From JANMEX01 sp049696015 (GTDB lineage Bacteria; Pseudomonadota; Alphaproteobacteria; Rhizobiales; Rhizobiaceae), in assembly GCA_049696015.1 (NCBI GenBank), contig JBAVTG010000171.1, positions 1-13,993 of the forward strand: a stretch of 13,993 nt of DNA. Reading direction: 5' to 3'. The position numbers and the translations under genes were made by a program. Of the stretch, positions 6,862-13,659 are shown piece after piece. Each line of letters begins with the position of its first letter. The stretch's first letter is position 1. A model generated the notes under the pieces. That model was not told the origin of the DNA. It worked only from the letters and a program-made list of their open reading frames with translations, and did no database searches.

Positions 6862-7256
6862 AACTACTGAGTAGCCCGATAACGGTGGTACAATGCCGGG
6901 CAAAAGCGCGCTTTTTACACCCTCGTCGATCCTGTGTCGCCCCCGCCACAGGCCAGCAGTGCTGGCTTCTGGTGGAGGCGCCGGGTACTGCCCCCGGGTC
7001 CGAATGGTTTATTGCAACGGCCGTTTATCACCATAGCCGGACAAGCCGGCACGCCAGATATAGGCTTTCATCAGTCCATTTGAAAGGGGCATCCCAGCCA
7101 TCCTTCGTGTAAACTTTGCAAGCGGGCGGTGAATAGTTGCAGTTGTAGGGATTGACTTAACTACACGCGTCGGCAAAGTTGCGTAAGGTTGACGCAGCGG
7201 GCAACGAAGAACCCGGGGAAAAGCTGCGGCCGGAGGGGCACTGAAAATTTTCTCGT

Positions 7257-7263
7257 GAAGGGG
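7257..7263 (+). promoter_or_regulatory. Ribosome binding site deciding the DUF2853 start
   Basis: GAAGGGG ends 6 bases before the ATG at 7270. The frame is open back to an ATG at 7189, but that start has no ribosome binding site and would add 27 residues unlike the family, so 7270 is chosen. Confidence 0.75.
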
Positions 7264-7269
7264 ACTACT

Positions 7270-7581
7270 ATGACTGACTACGTGGCGGATGTCCGCCGTT
7301 ATGACGCCAAGGCTGACGAAGCCATCGTTGGCAAGATCGTGAAACATCTGGGCATTGCCCTGCGCAACAAGGATTCCTCGCTGGTCTCCTGCTCGGATCC
7401 TGCAGAGCTCGACCGCGTGCGCGAAAAGTGGTGCATCAAGAAGTTCGGCTCGACCGATGCCAAGAAGTGCGATGACGTGATTGGCAAGGTTTGCGAGACG
7501 ATGAAGGGCGACAAGCAAAAGGGCCGGGTGACTTTTTACTATCTGGTCGCCAAGCATTTGGACAAGCTCGGCGCTCTTTAA
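7270..7581 (+). CDS. DUF2853 family protein
   Basis: A 103-aa protein beginning MTDYVADVRRYDAKADEAIV, rich in Lys and Asp, with four cysteines, at about residues 41 (LVSCSD), 56 (KWCIKKF), 67 (KKCDDVIG) and 74 (KVCETMKGD). Length and the pattern YVADVRRYD...AKADEAIVGKIVKHLGIAL match DUF2853 (PF11015), a small helical alphaproteobacterial family of unknown function. It has no signal peptide or membrane segment, so it is probably cytosolic. It stands alone: it diverges from ssrA with about 218 bases between them and is closed by its own intrinsic terminator before thyA. Confidence 0.85.
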   Translation: MTDYVADVRRYDAKADEAIVGKIVKHLGIALRNKDSSLVSCSDPAELDRVREKWCIKKFGSTDAKKCDDVIGKVCETMKGDKQKGRVTFYYLVAKHLDKLGAL

Positions 7582-7602
7582 GACGCTTTTGGACAAGCAG
7601 AA

Positions 7603-7633
7603 AAAAACCCCGGCCGGGCGGTTCGGGGTTTTT
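7603..7633 (+). terminator. Intrinsic terminator after the DUF2853 gene
   Basis: AAAAACCCCG (7603-7612) pairs perfectly with CGGGGTTTTT (7624-7633) around an 11-base loop, 21 bases after the stop codon. The T-rich 3' arm makes it a standard plus-strand terminator. The matching A run also gives it terminator shape on the minus strand. Confidence 0.85.
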
Positions 7634-7720
7634 GTTTGTCTTGAAGCTCGGTCTTGCCCTGTCGCGTCACCGGGCGAGGCAGGATAGGATCGCCGTCCGA
7701 ATCGTTATCAGGTTGATCCC

Positions 7721-8515
7721 ATGCGCGCCTACCTCGATCTTCTGCAGCATGTGCTGGACAATGGCACGGACCGTGAGGACCGCACGGGAACCGGGACACG
7801 CGGCGTGTTTGGCTACCAGATGCGGTTTGACCTTGCTGCTGGTTTTCCGGTTCTGACAACCAAGAAACTTCACCTGAAATCCATAATCCATGAACTGCTG
7901 TGGTTTCTGACCGGCGACACCAACATCGGTTATCTGAAAGCGAATGGCGTTTCGATCTGGGATGACTGGGCCGACAAGGATGGCAATCTGGGCCCGGTTT
8001 ATGGCTACCAGTGGCGCTCCTGGCCCGACCCGAAGGGTGGCTCGGTCGACCAGATCTCAAAGCTGATTGCCCAGATCAAGAAAAATCCGGCCTCGCGGCG
8101 GCATATTGTATCGGCATGGAACCCGGCGCAGGTGGATGAGATGGCGCTGCCGCCGTGCCACTGCCTGTTCCAGTTCTATGTCGCCAATGGCAAATTGTCG
8201 TGCCAGCTTTACCAGCGCTCGGCCGACATATTTCTTGGCGTGCCGTTCAACATAGCCTCCTATGCGCTGCTGACGATGATGGTGGCGCAGGTCTGCGGGC
8301 TGGAACCGGGCGAATTCATCCACACGCTTGGCGATGCGCATCTGTATTCAAACCATTTCGATCAGGCGAAGCTGCAATTGACCCGCACGCCCAAGGCGTT
8401 GCCGCGCATGGTGATCAATCCCGAAATCAAAGACATATTTGGCTTCAAGTTCGAGGATTTTACCCTTGAGGGTTATGTTCCCGATCCGCACATCAAGGCG
8501 GCGGTTGCAGTGTAG
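7721..8515 (+). CDS. thyA: Thymidylate synthase
   Basis: A 264-aa protein, the same length as E. coli ThyA. It catalyses dUMP + 5,10-methylene-THF to dTMP + dihydrofolate. Visible family landmarks are DREDRTGTGT (17-26, including the phosphate-binding Arg), HLKSIIHELLWFLTGDTNI (51-69), VYGYQWRSW (93-101), ASRRHIVSAWNP (124-135), the catalytic Cys146 in LPPCHCLFQFYV, CQLYQRSADIFLGVPFNIASY (161-181) and LGDAHLYSNH (203-212). All key residues seem intact. AGG at 7710-7712 lies 8 bases before the ATG. The folA gene follows after 55 bases on the same strand, and FolA recycles the dihydrofolate made here; the pair is probably an operon. Confidence 0.98.
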   Translation: MRAYLDLLQHVLDNGTDREDRTGTGTRGVFGYQMRFDLAAGFPVLTTKKLHLKSIIHELLWFLTGDTNIGYLKANGVSIWDDWADKDGNLGPVYGYQWRSWPDPKGGSVDQISKLIAQIKKNPASRRHIVSAWNPAQVDEMALPPCHCLFQFYVANGKLSCQLYQRSADIFLGVPFNIASYALLTMMVAQVCGLEPGEFIHTLGDAHLYSNHFDQAKLQLTRTPKALPRMVINPEIKDIFGFKFEDFTLEGYVPDPHIKAAVAV

Positions 8516-8570
8516 CTTGGCAACATTGGATGACGCGACCTATGTTTCCAGTTTCGGAAAAGGCACTGAC

Positions 8571-9092
8571 GTGAGTGGATTCAAGCCGACATTGACCCTC
8601 GTGGTCGCCGTCGCCGAGAATGGCGTGATCGGCAAGGAAGGCGGCTTGCCTTGGCATTTGTCTTCCGATCTGAAGCGCTTCAAGGCCGACACTATGGGCA
8701 AACCGATCATCATGGGGCGCAAGACCTATCTGTCTATCGGCAAGCCGCTGCCGGGGCGGGAGAACATTGTGGTGACCCGCGACAGCGCTTTCAAACCGGA
8801 CGGGGTGATTGTGGCGGCCACATTGGACGAGGCATTGGACAAGGCCGGCGAAGCGGCAAGCCGCATGGGTGCAGCTGATATTGCAGTCATTGGCGGGGGC
8901 GAGATCTACAGGCAGTTGTTTGAGCGGGCGGACAGGCTGATCCTGACACAGGTGTTTGCAGCGCCGCAGGGCGACACGCTGTTTCCGCCGGTCAGAGCGG
9001 GTGAGTGGGACGCAGTTGCCAGCCAGGATTACCCGATGGGCGAGAGGGACAGCCATGCGACACGGCGCGTGGTCTATGAACGGCGGCGGTAA
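8571..9092 (+). CDS. folA: Dihydrofolate reductase
   Basis: A 173-aa protein reducing dihydrofolate to tetrahydrofolate with NADPH. Landmarks: LVVAVAENGVIGKEGGLPWHL (10-30) with the LPW loop, Asp33 in SSDLKRFKADT as the conserved acidic residue in the substrate pocket, PIIMGRKTYLSIGKPLPGR (45-63), IVVTR (66-70) and IAVIGGGEIYRQ (104-115), the NADPH-binding glycine motif. The start is GTG at 8571, preceded at 7 bases by GGAAAAGG (8556-8563). The frame stays open upstream into thyA, but those residues are unlike the family. It lies 55 bases downstream of thyA and serves the same folate cycle. Confidence 0.96.
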   Translation: MSGFKPTLTLVVAVAENGVIGKEGGLPWHLSSDLKRFKADTMGKPIIMGRKTYLSIGKPLPGRENIVVTRDSAFKPDGVIVAATLDEALDKAGEAASRMGAADIAVIGGGEIYRQLFERADRLILTQVFAAPQGDTLFPPVRAGEWDAVASQDYPMGERDSHATRRVVYERRR

Positions 9093-9131
9093 CCTTGTAC
9101 CCATCCTTACAACAAGTTCGCGTGTCCTCCG

Positions 9132-9160
9132 TTGAATAGTCGCGGGCGCATACCTATAAC
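9132..9160 (+). promoter_or_regulatory. Candidate sigma-70-type promoter for hflK-hflC
   Basis: TTGAAT (9132-9137) and TATAAC (9155-9160) are separated by exactly 17 bases, in the 133-base gap between folA and hflK. This predicts a start near 9167 and a leader of about 60 nt before the hflK ATG. It indicates that hflK is transcribed independently of thyA-folA. Confidence 0.6.
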
Positions 9161-9225
9161 CCATTACGGAACGCTGCCGGGCGACATGCCGGCGGCAAGA
9201 GATGCAAAGACTGGAAAGGTCATCA

Positions 9226-10341
9226 ATGCCCTGGAATAACCAGAGCGGTGGAGGAGGCCCGTGGAAGCCCTCCGGCAATGGCAACAATGGCGGCCCGTGG
9301 GGCCAAGGTCCGCAAGGACCAAGGAACACCGGGCCGGGCAACAATCCGCCTGACCTAGAAGACATATTGCGGCGCGGCCAGGAGCGGCTGAAGCAAACGC
9401 TGCCGGGCGGCGGCGCCAATCCGATTTTCCTCGGACTTCTGGGGGCAGGCATCATCGGGCTCTGGCTGATGCAGGCGATCTATCAGGTCCAGCCTGACCA
9501 GCTTGGTCAGGAACTGCTCCTTGGCAAGCCGAAGGAAGAGGTTTCGCAGCCGGGTCTGCATTTCCACTTCTGGCCGCTTGAAAAGGTCGAGATTGTTTCG
9601 ACCACGCAGAACCGCGAGCAGATCGGCTCGTCCAATCCGGCAACGGCATCGGGCCGCAAGGAAGGGTTGATGCTGTCTGGCGACCAGAATGTGGTGGACG
9701 TGAATTTCACGGTGATCTGGAGCGTCAACGATCCGAAGAAGTATCTGTTCGGCGTCGATTCGCAGCGCGAGATGGTGCGCATGGTTTCGGAAAGCGCGAT
9801 GCGCGAATTCGTTGGCAAATCGAGCGCAGAAGAAGTGCGCACGGAAGGCCGGCAGAAACTGGAAGACGCGGTGCGCACGCAAACGCAGGCGACCCTCGAC
9901 AGCTACAATGCCGGCGTGACGATTGTCGGCGTGCAACTTGAAAAAGCCGACCCGCCGTCCGAAGTCGCCAGCGCGTTTGAGGAAGTGCAGCGGGCGCAGC
10001 AGAACCAGGATCAGGTGCAGCGCGAGGCGGACGCCTATGCCAACAAGCGGCTGGGCGAGGCCCGCGGCGAAGCCTCACGCATGCGCGAAGAGGCGCAGGG
10101 CTACAAGCAAAGCGTGGTTGCCGAAGCGCAAGGCCAGGCGGCGCGTTTCATCTCCGTTTATGACGAGTATGCCAAGGCCAAGGATGTGACGCGCGAGCGG
10201 CTGTATCTGGAAACAATCGAAAAGGTATTTGGCGCATCACGCAAGATCGTGATGGAGCCCGGCGGCTCCGGCATCGTGCCCTATCTTCCGCTCAACGAGC
10301 TTCCGTCCCCGACGAAGCCGCAAACCGAACCGGCGAAGTGA
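9226..10341 (+). CDS. hflK: FtsH protease activity modulator HflK
   Basis: A 371-aa inner-membrane protein of the SPFH/band-7 family. The N-terminus (1-45) is rich in Gly, Pro, Asn and Trp (MPWNNQSGGGGPWKPSG), as in HflK_N. One membrane segment follows at about 66-86 (NPIFLGLLGAGIIGLWLMQAI), then the SPFH domain (QVQPDQLGQELLLGK onward; VDVNFTVIWSVNDPKKYLF). A long Ala/Gln/Arg/Glu coiled coil runs from about residue 245 (EEVQRAQQNQDQVQREADAYANK). HflK and HflC form a large cage around the membrane protease FtsH and modulate its access to substrates. The ATG at 9226 is chosen because GGAAAGG (9213-9219) ends 6 bases before it. hflC follows after 4 bases. Confidence 0.96.
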   Translation: MPWNNQSGGGGPWKPSGNGNNGGPWGQGPQGPRNTGPGNNPPDLEDILRRGQERLKQTLPGGGANPIFLGLLGAGIIGLWLMQAIYQVQPDQLGQELLLGKPKEEVSQPGLHFHFWPLEKVEIVSTTQNREQIGSSNPATASGRKEGLMLSGDQNVVDVNFTVIWSVNDPKKYLFGVDSQREMVRMVSESAMREFVGKSSAEEVRTEGRQKLEDAVRTQTQATLDSYNAGVTIVGVQLEKADPPSEVASAFEEVQRAQQNQDQVQREADAYANKRLGEARGEASRMREEAQGYKQSVVAEAQGQAARFISVYDEYAKAKDVTRERLYLETIEKVFGASRKIVMEPGGSGIVPYLPLNELPSPTKPQTEPAK

Positions 10342-10345
10342 GGAC

Positions 10346-11245
10346 ATGATGATGAACCGACTTCCCTATATTGGCTTGGCGCTTGTTGCGCTTATCGGCC
10401 TGATCTATTCGGCCGTTTTCGTGGTTTCGCCAAAGGAACAAGCGATTGTGCTGCGCTTCGGCGAGATCACCCGGACGATTTCCGAACCCGGTCTCTACTT
10501 CAAGGTGCCGACCGCCATCGTTGATACGGTCCAGTTTGTCGAAAAGCGCGTTCAGCGCTTTGAACTGGACGATATCCGCGTTCAGGTTCGCGACGGACGG
10601 CGCTACATTGTCGATGCGTTCGTGTCCTATAAAATCGCGGATCCGCGGAAATTCCGTGAGACGGTTTCCGGCTCGACTGATCTTTTGAATGACAATTTGC
10701 GCACGCGGCTCGATGCCTCGCTGCGCAGTGTTTATGGTCAGCGGTCATTTGAAGACGCATTGTCGGACCAGCGCCTGCAGATGATGCAGGAGGTCAAGCG
10801 GCAGATCACGCCGCAGGCTTTGCAGCTTGGCGTGGAGATTGCAGATGTGCGGATATTGCGGACCGATCTTCTGGATGAAGTTTCCGAGCAGACATTCGAG
10901 CGGATGAAAGCCGAGCGTTTGGCGGAAGCGGCGCAGCTGCGGGCGCTGGGCAACCAGCAGGCGACCCGCATCAAGGCGGAAGCGGACCGCGAAGCCGTGG
11001 TCATCGTTGCAGAAGCGCAGCGGGACGCGGAAGTGCTGCGCGGGCAGGGCGATGCGGAGCGTAACGGCATCTTTGCAACAGCCTATTCGCGCGATCCGGA
11101 ATTCTTCAAATTCTATCGCTCGCTGCAGGCTTACCAAACCGGCATTGCCGGTGATGGAACAACGCTTGTGCTTTCGCCAGAATCGGAATTCTTCCGCTTC
11201 ATGCAAAGCGCCAATGGCACAGCCAAACCGGCCGCACCGCAATAA
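10346..11245 (+). CDS. hflC: Protease modulator HflC
   Basis: A 299-aa SPFH-family protein, partner of HflK. An N-terminal membrane anchor (about 7-28, PYIGLALVALIGLIYSAVFVV) is followed by SPKEQAIVLRFGEITRTISEPGLYFKVP, the typical HflC opening, and then the band-7 domain (VQRFELDDIRVQVRDGRRYIVDAFVSYKI). A charged helix follows (ERMKAERLAEAAQLRALG, then QRDAEVLRGQGDAERNGIFA) and a C-terminal part FFKFYRSLQAYQTG. Three ATG codons occur in a row (10346, 10349, 10352). GAGG at 10340-10343 is too close to the first, so translation may start at the second or third, a difference of one or two residues. The gene overlaps the next ATG by one base (TAATG). Confidence 0.96.
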   Translation: MMMNRLPYIGLALVALIGLIYSAVFVVSPKEQAIVLRFGEITRTISEPGLYFKVPTAIVDTVQFVEKRVQRFELDDIRVQVRDGRRYIVDAFVSYKIADPRKFRETVSGSTDLLNDNLRTRLDASLRSVYGQRSFEDALSDQRLQMMQEVKRQITPQALQLGVEIADVRILRTDLLDEVSEQTFERMKAERLAEAAQLRALGNQQATRIKAEADREAVVIVAEAQRDAEVLRGQGDAERNGIFATAYSRDPEFFKFYRSLQAYQTGIAGDGTTLVLSPESEFFRFMQSANGTAKPAAPQ

Positions 11246-11430
11246 TGGGTGATTTTCTGACGGCGCTCGGCCTGCTGTTTGTGCTGGAAGGCTTGATCTA
11301 TGGCGGAGCGCCGCAAGCGGCAAAGCGCATGGCCGAGCAGGTTCTGACCTTGCCGGACAATGTGTTGCGGATGATCGGCTTCGGGTCGATGGTGGCAGGC
11401 ATCGGCATTGTCTGGCTGGTGCGCGGATAG
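11245..11430 (+). CDS. DUF2065 family membrane protein
   Basis: A 61-aa protein beginning MGDFLTALGLLFVLEGLIYG, with two hydrophobic segments (about 4-21 and 44-59) joined by a short polar stretch (PQAAKRMAEQVLTLPDNVLR). Size, the LLFVLEGL motif and the closing hydrophobic segment (GIGIVWLVRG) match DUF2065 (PF09838, YjeT-like), of unknown function, frequently found next to hflC in Proteobacteria. Its ATG overlaps the hflC stop by one base, so translational coupling and a role with HflKC/FtsH are likely inferences. Confidence 0.87.
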   Translation: MGDFLTALGLLFVLEGLIYGGAPQAAKRMAEQVLTLPDNVLRMIGFGSMVAGIGIVWLVRG

Positions 11431-11446
11431 CGGCGAATTTGAACTC

Positions 11447-11463
11447 AGGCCCCAATCGGGCCT
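11447..11463 (+). other. Hairpin between the DUF2065 gene and degP
   Basis: AGGCCC (11447-11452) and GGGCCT (11458-11463) form a perfect 6-bp G+C-rich stem with a 5-base loop. There is no T run after it, so it is not a classical terminator. It could attenuate or stabilise the transcript between the hflKC operon and degP. Confidence 0.35.
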
Positions 11464-11505
11464 CAATTGTGCCGGATGACACCGGTCTTGTTTTTGATCC
11501 ATGGC

Positions 11506-11510
11506 GGAGG
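11506..11510 (+). promoter_or_regulatory. Ribosome binding site deciding the degP start
   Basis: GGAGG lies 8 bases before the in-frame GTG at 11519. An upstream in-frame ATG at 11501 has no ribosome binding site and contains this motif in its first codons, so the GTG is the better start. Confidence 0.65.
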
Positions 11511-11518
11511 AATTCACG

Positions 11519-13045
11519 GTGCAGTTTTATGGTCGTTCGATGCTCAGGAAACTGGCGCTTGCAGGGGCAGTTTCGGTTTTTGCAATGGGCGCTGGCCTTT
11601 CGGTTTCCACGCCCGTTTCGGCTCAATCAGCACCAGCAGGTCCGGAATCGGTCGCAGATCTGGCGGAGAAGCTGCTGCCGGCGGTGGTGAACATCTCGAC
11701 GTCGCAAAATGTCGGCGGTCCGGAAAGCGGCACTGTGCCGATGCCGAAATTGCCGGAAGGTTCGCCCTTCCAGGATTTTTTCGACCAGTTTTTTGACGAG
11801 CAGCAACAAGGCGAGGGCGGCGAAGGCAATGGCGGGGGTGGCAATTCGCGCAAGGTGCAATCGCTGGGCTCGGGATTTGTGATTGACGCCAAGGACGGCA
11901 TCATTGTCACCAACAATCACGTGATCGCCGATGCCGATGACATTGAAATCAACTTTGCCGATGGCAAAAAGCTGAAGGCGACACTGGTCGGCAAGGACGC
12001 GAAAACCGATCTGGCCGTCCTTAAAGTCGATGCTTCAAAGCATCAGCTGACCGCTGTGCCGTTTGGAAATTCAGATGATGCGCGGATCGGCGACTGGGTG
12101 ATGGCCATTGGCAACCCGTTCGGGCTTGGCGGTTCGGTGACGGTTGGCATCATTTCGGCGCGCAACCGCGACATCCAGTCCGGTCCCTATGACCGGTTCA
12201 TCCAGACAGACGCGGCGATCAACCGCGGCAACTCCGGCGGCCCGCTTTTCAACATGAACGGCGAGGTCATTGGCATCAACTCGGCGATCATTTCGCCATC
12301 CGGCGGCTCGATTGGTCTCGGGTTTTCGATCCCGTCAGAACTGGCATCGAGTGTGGTTGAGCAGTTGCGCCAGTTTGGCGAGACGCGGCGCGGCTGGCTT
12401 GGCGTGCGCATCCAGCCGGTGACCGACGACATTGCCGAAAGTCTTGGCATGCCCAATTCCGAAGGCGCGCTGATTGCCGGCATTATCAAGGGCAGCCCGG
12501 TTGATGACGGGACGATTGTCGCCGGCGATGTGGTCAAGAAATTTGATGGCCGGGAGATCAAGGAAGTGCGCGATCTTTCGCGCATGGTGGCCGAAAGCGC
12601 TGTCGGCAAGAAAGTTGAAATCGTCATCATCCGCAAGGGCAAGGAGCAGACGGTCAATGTCACGCTCGGCCGGCTTGAAGATGGCGAGAAGCAACTGGCG
12701 GATAACGGCGACAAAGGCACTGGCGAACCTGGCGACAAGCCGGTTGAGACCAAAGTGCTTGGCATGACGCTTGGCGAACTGACGACTGATTCACGCAAGG
12801 CCAACGGCATCGCCGACGACATCAAGGGTGTGCTGATCACCAAGGTGGAGCCGAATTCCGCGGCCGCGGAAAAGCAGGTCTTGGCAGGGGAAGTGATCAC
12901 CGAGGTGGCGCAGGAAACTGTCACTTCGGCAAAGGAATTTGCGGACAAGATCGACAAGCTGAAAAAGGAAGGCCGCAAGAACGCGTTGCTGATGGTTGCA
13001 TCAAAGACCGGCGAACTGCGTTTTCTGACGCTGCGGATCGAATAG
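11519..13045 (+). CDS. degP: Do-family periplasmic serine endoprotease (DegP/MucD type)
   Basis: A 508-aa protein from GTG 11519. A signal peptide (MLRKLALAGAVSVFAMGAG, probably cleaved after PVSA near residue 35) sends it to the periplasm. The trypsin-like domain carries the triad His134 (VTNNHVI), Asp164 (KTDLAVLKV) and Ser239 (GNSGGPLF), all intact. A Gln/Gly-rich loop (EQQQGEGGEGNGGGG, about 94-108) fits the variable LA-loop of Do proteases. Two PDZ domains follow: about 292-385 (GWLGVRIQPV, then GALIAGIIKGSPVD) and about 413-505 (LGMTLGELT, then GVLITKVEPNSAAAE), joined by an acidic linker. Do proteases degrade or hold misfolded envelope proteins. It lies 88 bases after the DUF2065 gene and is closed by a strong terminator. 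The ATG at 11501 would add six residues. The exact paralogue (DegP versus MucD/DegQ) cannot be fixed. Confidence 0.95.
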   Translation: MQFYGRSMLRKLALAGAVSVFAMGAGLSVSTPVSAQSAPAGPESVADLAEKLLPAVVNISTSQNVGGPESGTVPMPKLPEGSPFQDFFDQFFDEQQQGEGGEGNGGGGNSRKVQSLGSGFVIDAKDGIIVTNNHVIADADDIEINFADGKKLKATLVGKDAKTDLAVLKVDASKHQLTAVPFGNSDDARIGDWVMAIGNPFGLGGSVTVGIISARNRDIQSGPYDRFIQTDAAINRGNSGGPLFNMNGEVIGINSAIISPSGGSIGLGFSIPSELASSVVEQLRQFGETRRGWLGVRIQPVTDDIAESLGMPNSEGALIAGIIKGSPVDDGTIVAGDVVKKFDGREIKEVRDLSRMVAESAVGKKVEIVIIRKGKEQTVNVTLGRLEDGEKQLADNGDKGTGEPGDKPVETKVLGMTLGELTTDSRKANGIADDIKGVLITKVEPNSAAAEKQVLAGEVITEVAQETVTSAKEFADKIDKLKKEGRKNALLMVASKTGELRFLTLRIE

Positions 13046-13074
13046 GCGAAGTCGAATCAAACCAATGATTTGCG

Positions 13075-13100
13075 AAGGCGGCCTCACGTGCCGCCTTTTT
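13075..13100 (+). terminator. Intrinsic terminator of degP
   Basis: AAGGCGGC (13075-13082) pairs with GCCGCCTT (13090-13097) around a 7-base loop and runs into TTTTT, 29 bases after the degP stop. It reaches into the last codons of the convergent GNAT gene. Confidence 0.85.
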
Positions 13101-13659
13101 CTTTGGGATTGGATTTTTCGAAAAATACATGCTGCTTCAGATGCGGATGCGTGTCTGGAATGTTTGGGTGCATGAAATCGAAAGCGGGGTTTGGCTGCAT
13201 GCCAATCCGATGCATGACGGCAATTGACGCGGTGTTGGCTGGCACTGCAAAGGCGACAATTTTCTCCAAGCCAAGGTCGCGAAATCCGTGCGCCAAGAGC
13301 GCTGCGGCGGCTTCGCTCGCATAGCCTTTGCCCCAATGCTCGGGCACCAAGCGCCAGCCGATTTCAACGCAGGGCGTGAAGGCTGATTGGAAATAATTGA
13401 CCGGCGCAACGCCGGAAAAGCCGATGGGCTCACTGGTTCCTTTCAGGCAAACCGCTGCCCAGCCCATGCCGAATTCATCCGTCAACTCCATCACTTTTCC
13501 GAGAAGGGCATCGCTCTCGGCGCGCGTCCTGCGAAACGGAAAGTAGCGCATCACCTGCTCATCAGAAGTCAGCCGGTGCATGGCGTTCCGGTCTTGGTCC
13601 GACACTGTCCAATGGCGGATCAGCAGACGAGCTGTGGTGAGCTCGATGCCGCGTTTCAT
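13084..13659 (-). CDS. GNAT family N-acetyltransferase (RimJ/RimL-like)
   Basis: A 191-aa protein beginning MKRGIELTTARLLIRHWTVSD, the usual opening of Acetyltransf_3 proteins. The acetyl-CoA binding motif A is EIGWRLVPEHWGKGYASEAAAALL (99-122), containing the Q/RxxGxG/A-like pyrophosphate loop. Later conserved parts are VPANTASIAVMHRIGM (139-154) and the C-terminal HVFFE. GNAT enzymes transfer an acetyl group to an amine such as a protein N-terminus, antibiotic or small metabolite; the substrate cannot be told from the sequence. The ATG overlaps the serB stop by four bases (ATGA at 13659-13656), so it is co-transcribed with serB. Its 3' end overlaps the degP terminator. Confidence 0.9.
   Translation of the reverse strand: MKRGIELTTARLLIRHWTVSDQDRNAMHRLTSDEQVMRYFPFRRTRAESDALLGKVMELTDEFGMGWAAVCLKGTSEPIGFSGVAPVNYFQSAFTPCVEIGWRLVPEHWGKGYASEAAAALLAHGFRDLGLEKIVAFAVPANTASIAVMHRIGMQPNPAFDFMHPNIPDTHPHLKQHVFFEKSNPKEKGGT

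Larger units (their letters stand above)
6733..7051 (-). ncRNA. ssrA: tmRNA, circularly permuted two-piece (ssrA)
   Basis: Transfer-messenger RNA rescues stalled ribosomes and tags the unfinished protein for proteolysis. On the minus strand the acceptor piece comes first. It begins near a GCCGG/CCGGC hairpin at 7050-7036 and runs to a T-arm (stems 6997-6993 and 6985-6981), acceptor strand CGCCTCC and encoded ACCA ending at 6970. A spacer of about 25 nt (6969-6945) follows. The coding piece then starts at 6944 with GGGGGCGACACAGGATCGAC, whose first seven bases pair with CGCCTCC and place a G-U at the third pair, the alanine identity element. The tag frame at 6861-6823 reads ANDNYAPVALAA followed by TAA, and is followed by a CTGACGG/CCGTCAG hairpin (6795-6776). 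The pieces are about 82 and 210 nt, typical of alphaproteobacterial two-piece tmRNA. Outer ends are estimated to within about 10-40 nt. Confidence 0.93.

Noticed and set aside
7009..7596. Minus-strand open frame of 195 codons opposite the DUF2853 gene and reaching the tmRNA
   Set aside because: It runs antisense to the DUF2853 gene and its 3' part is the tmRNA acceptor piece.
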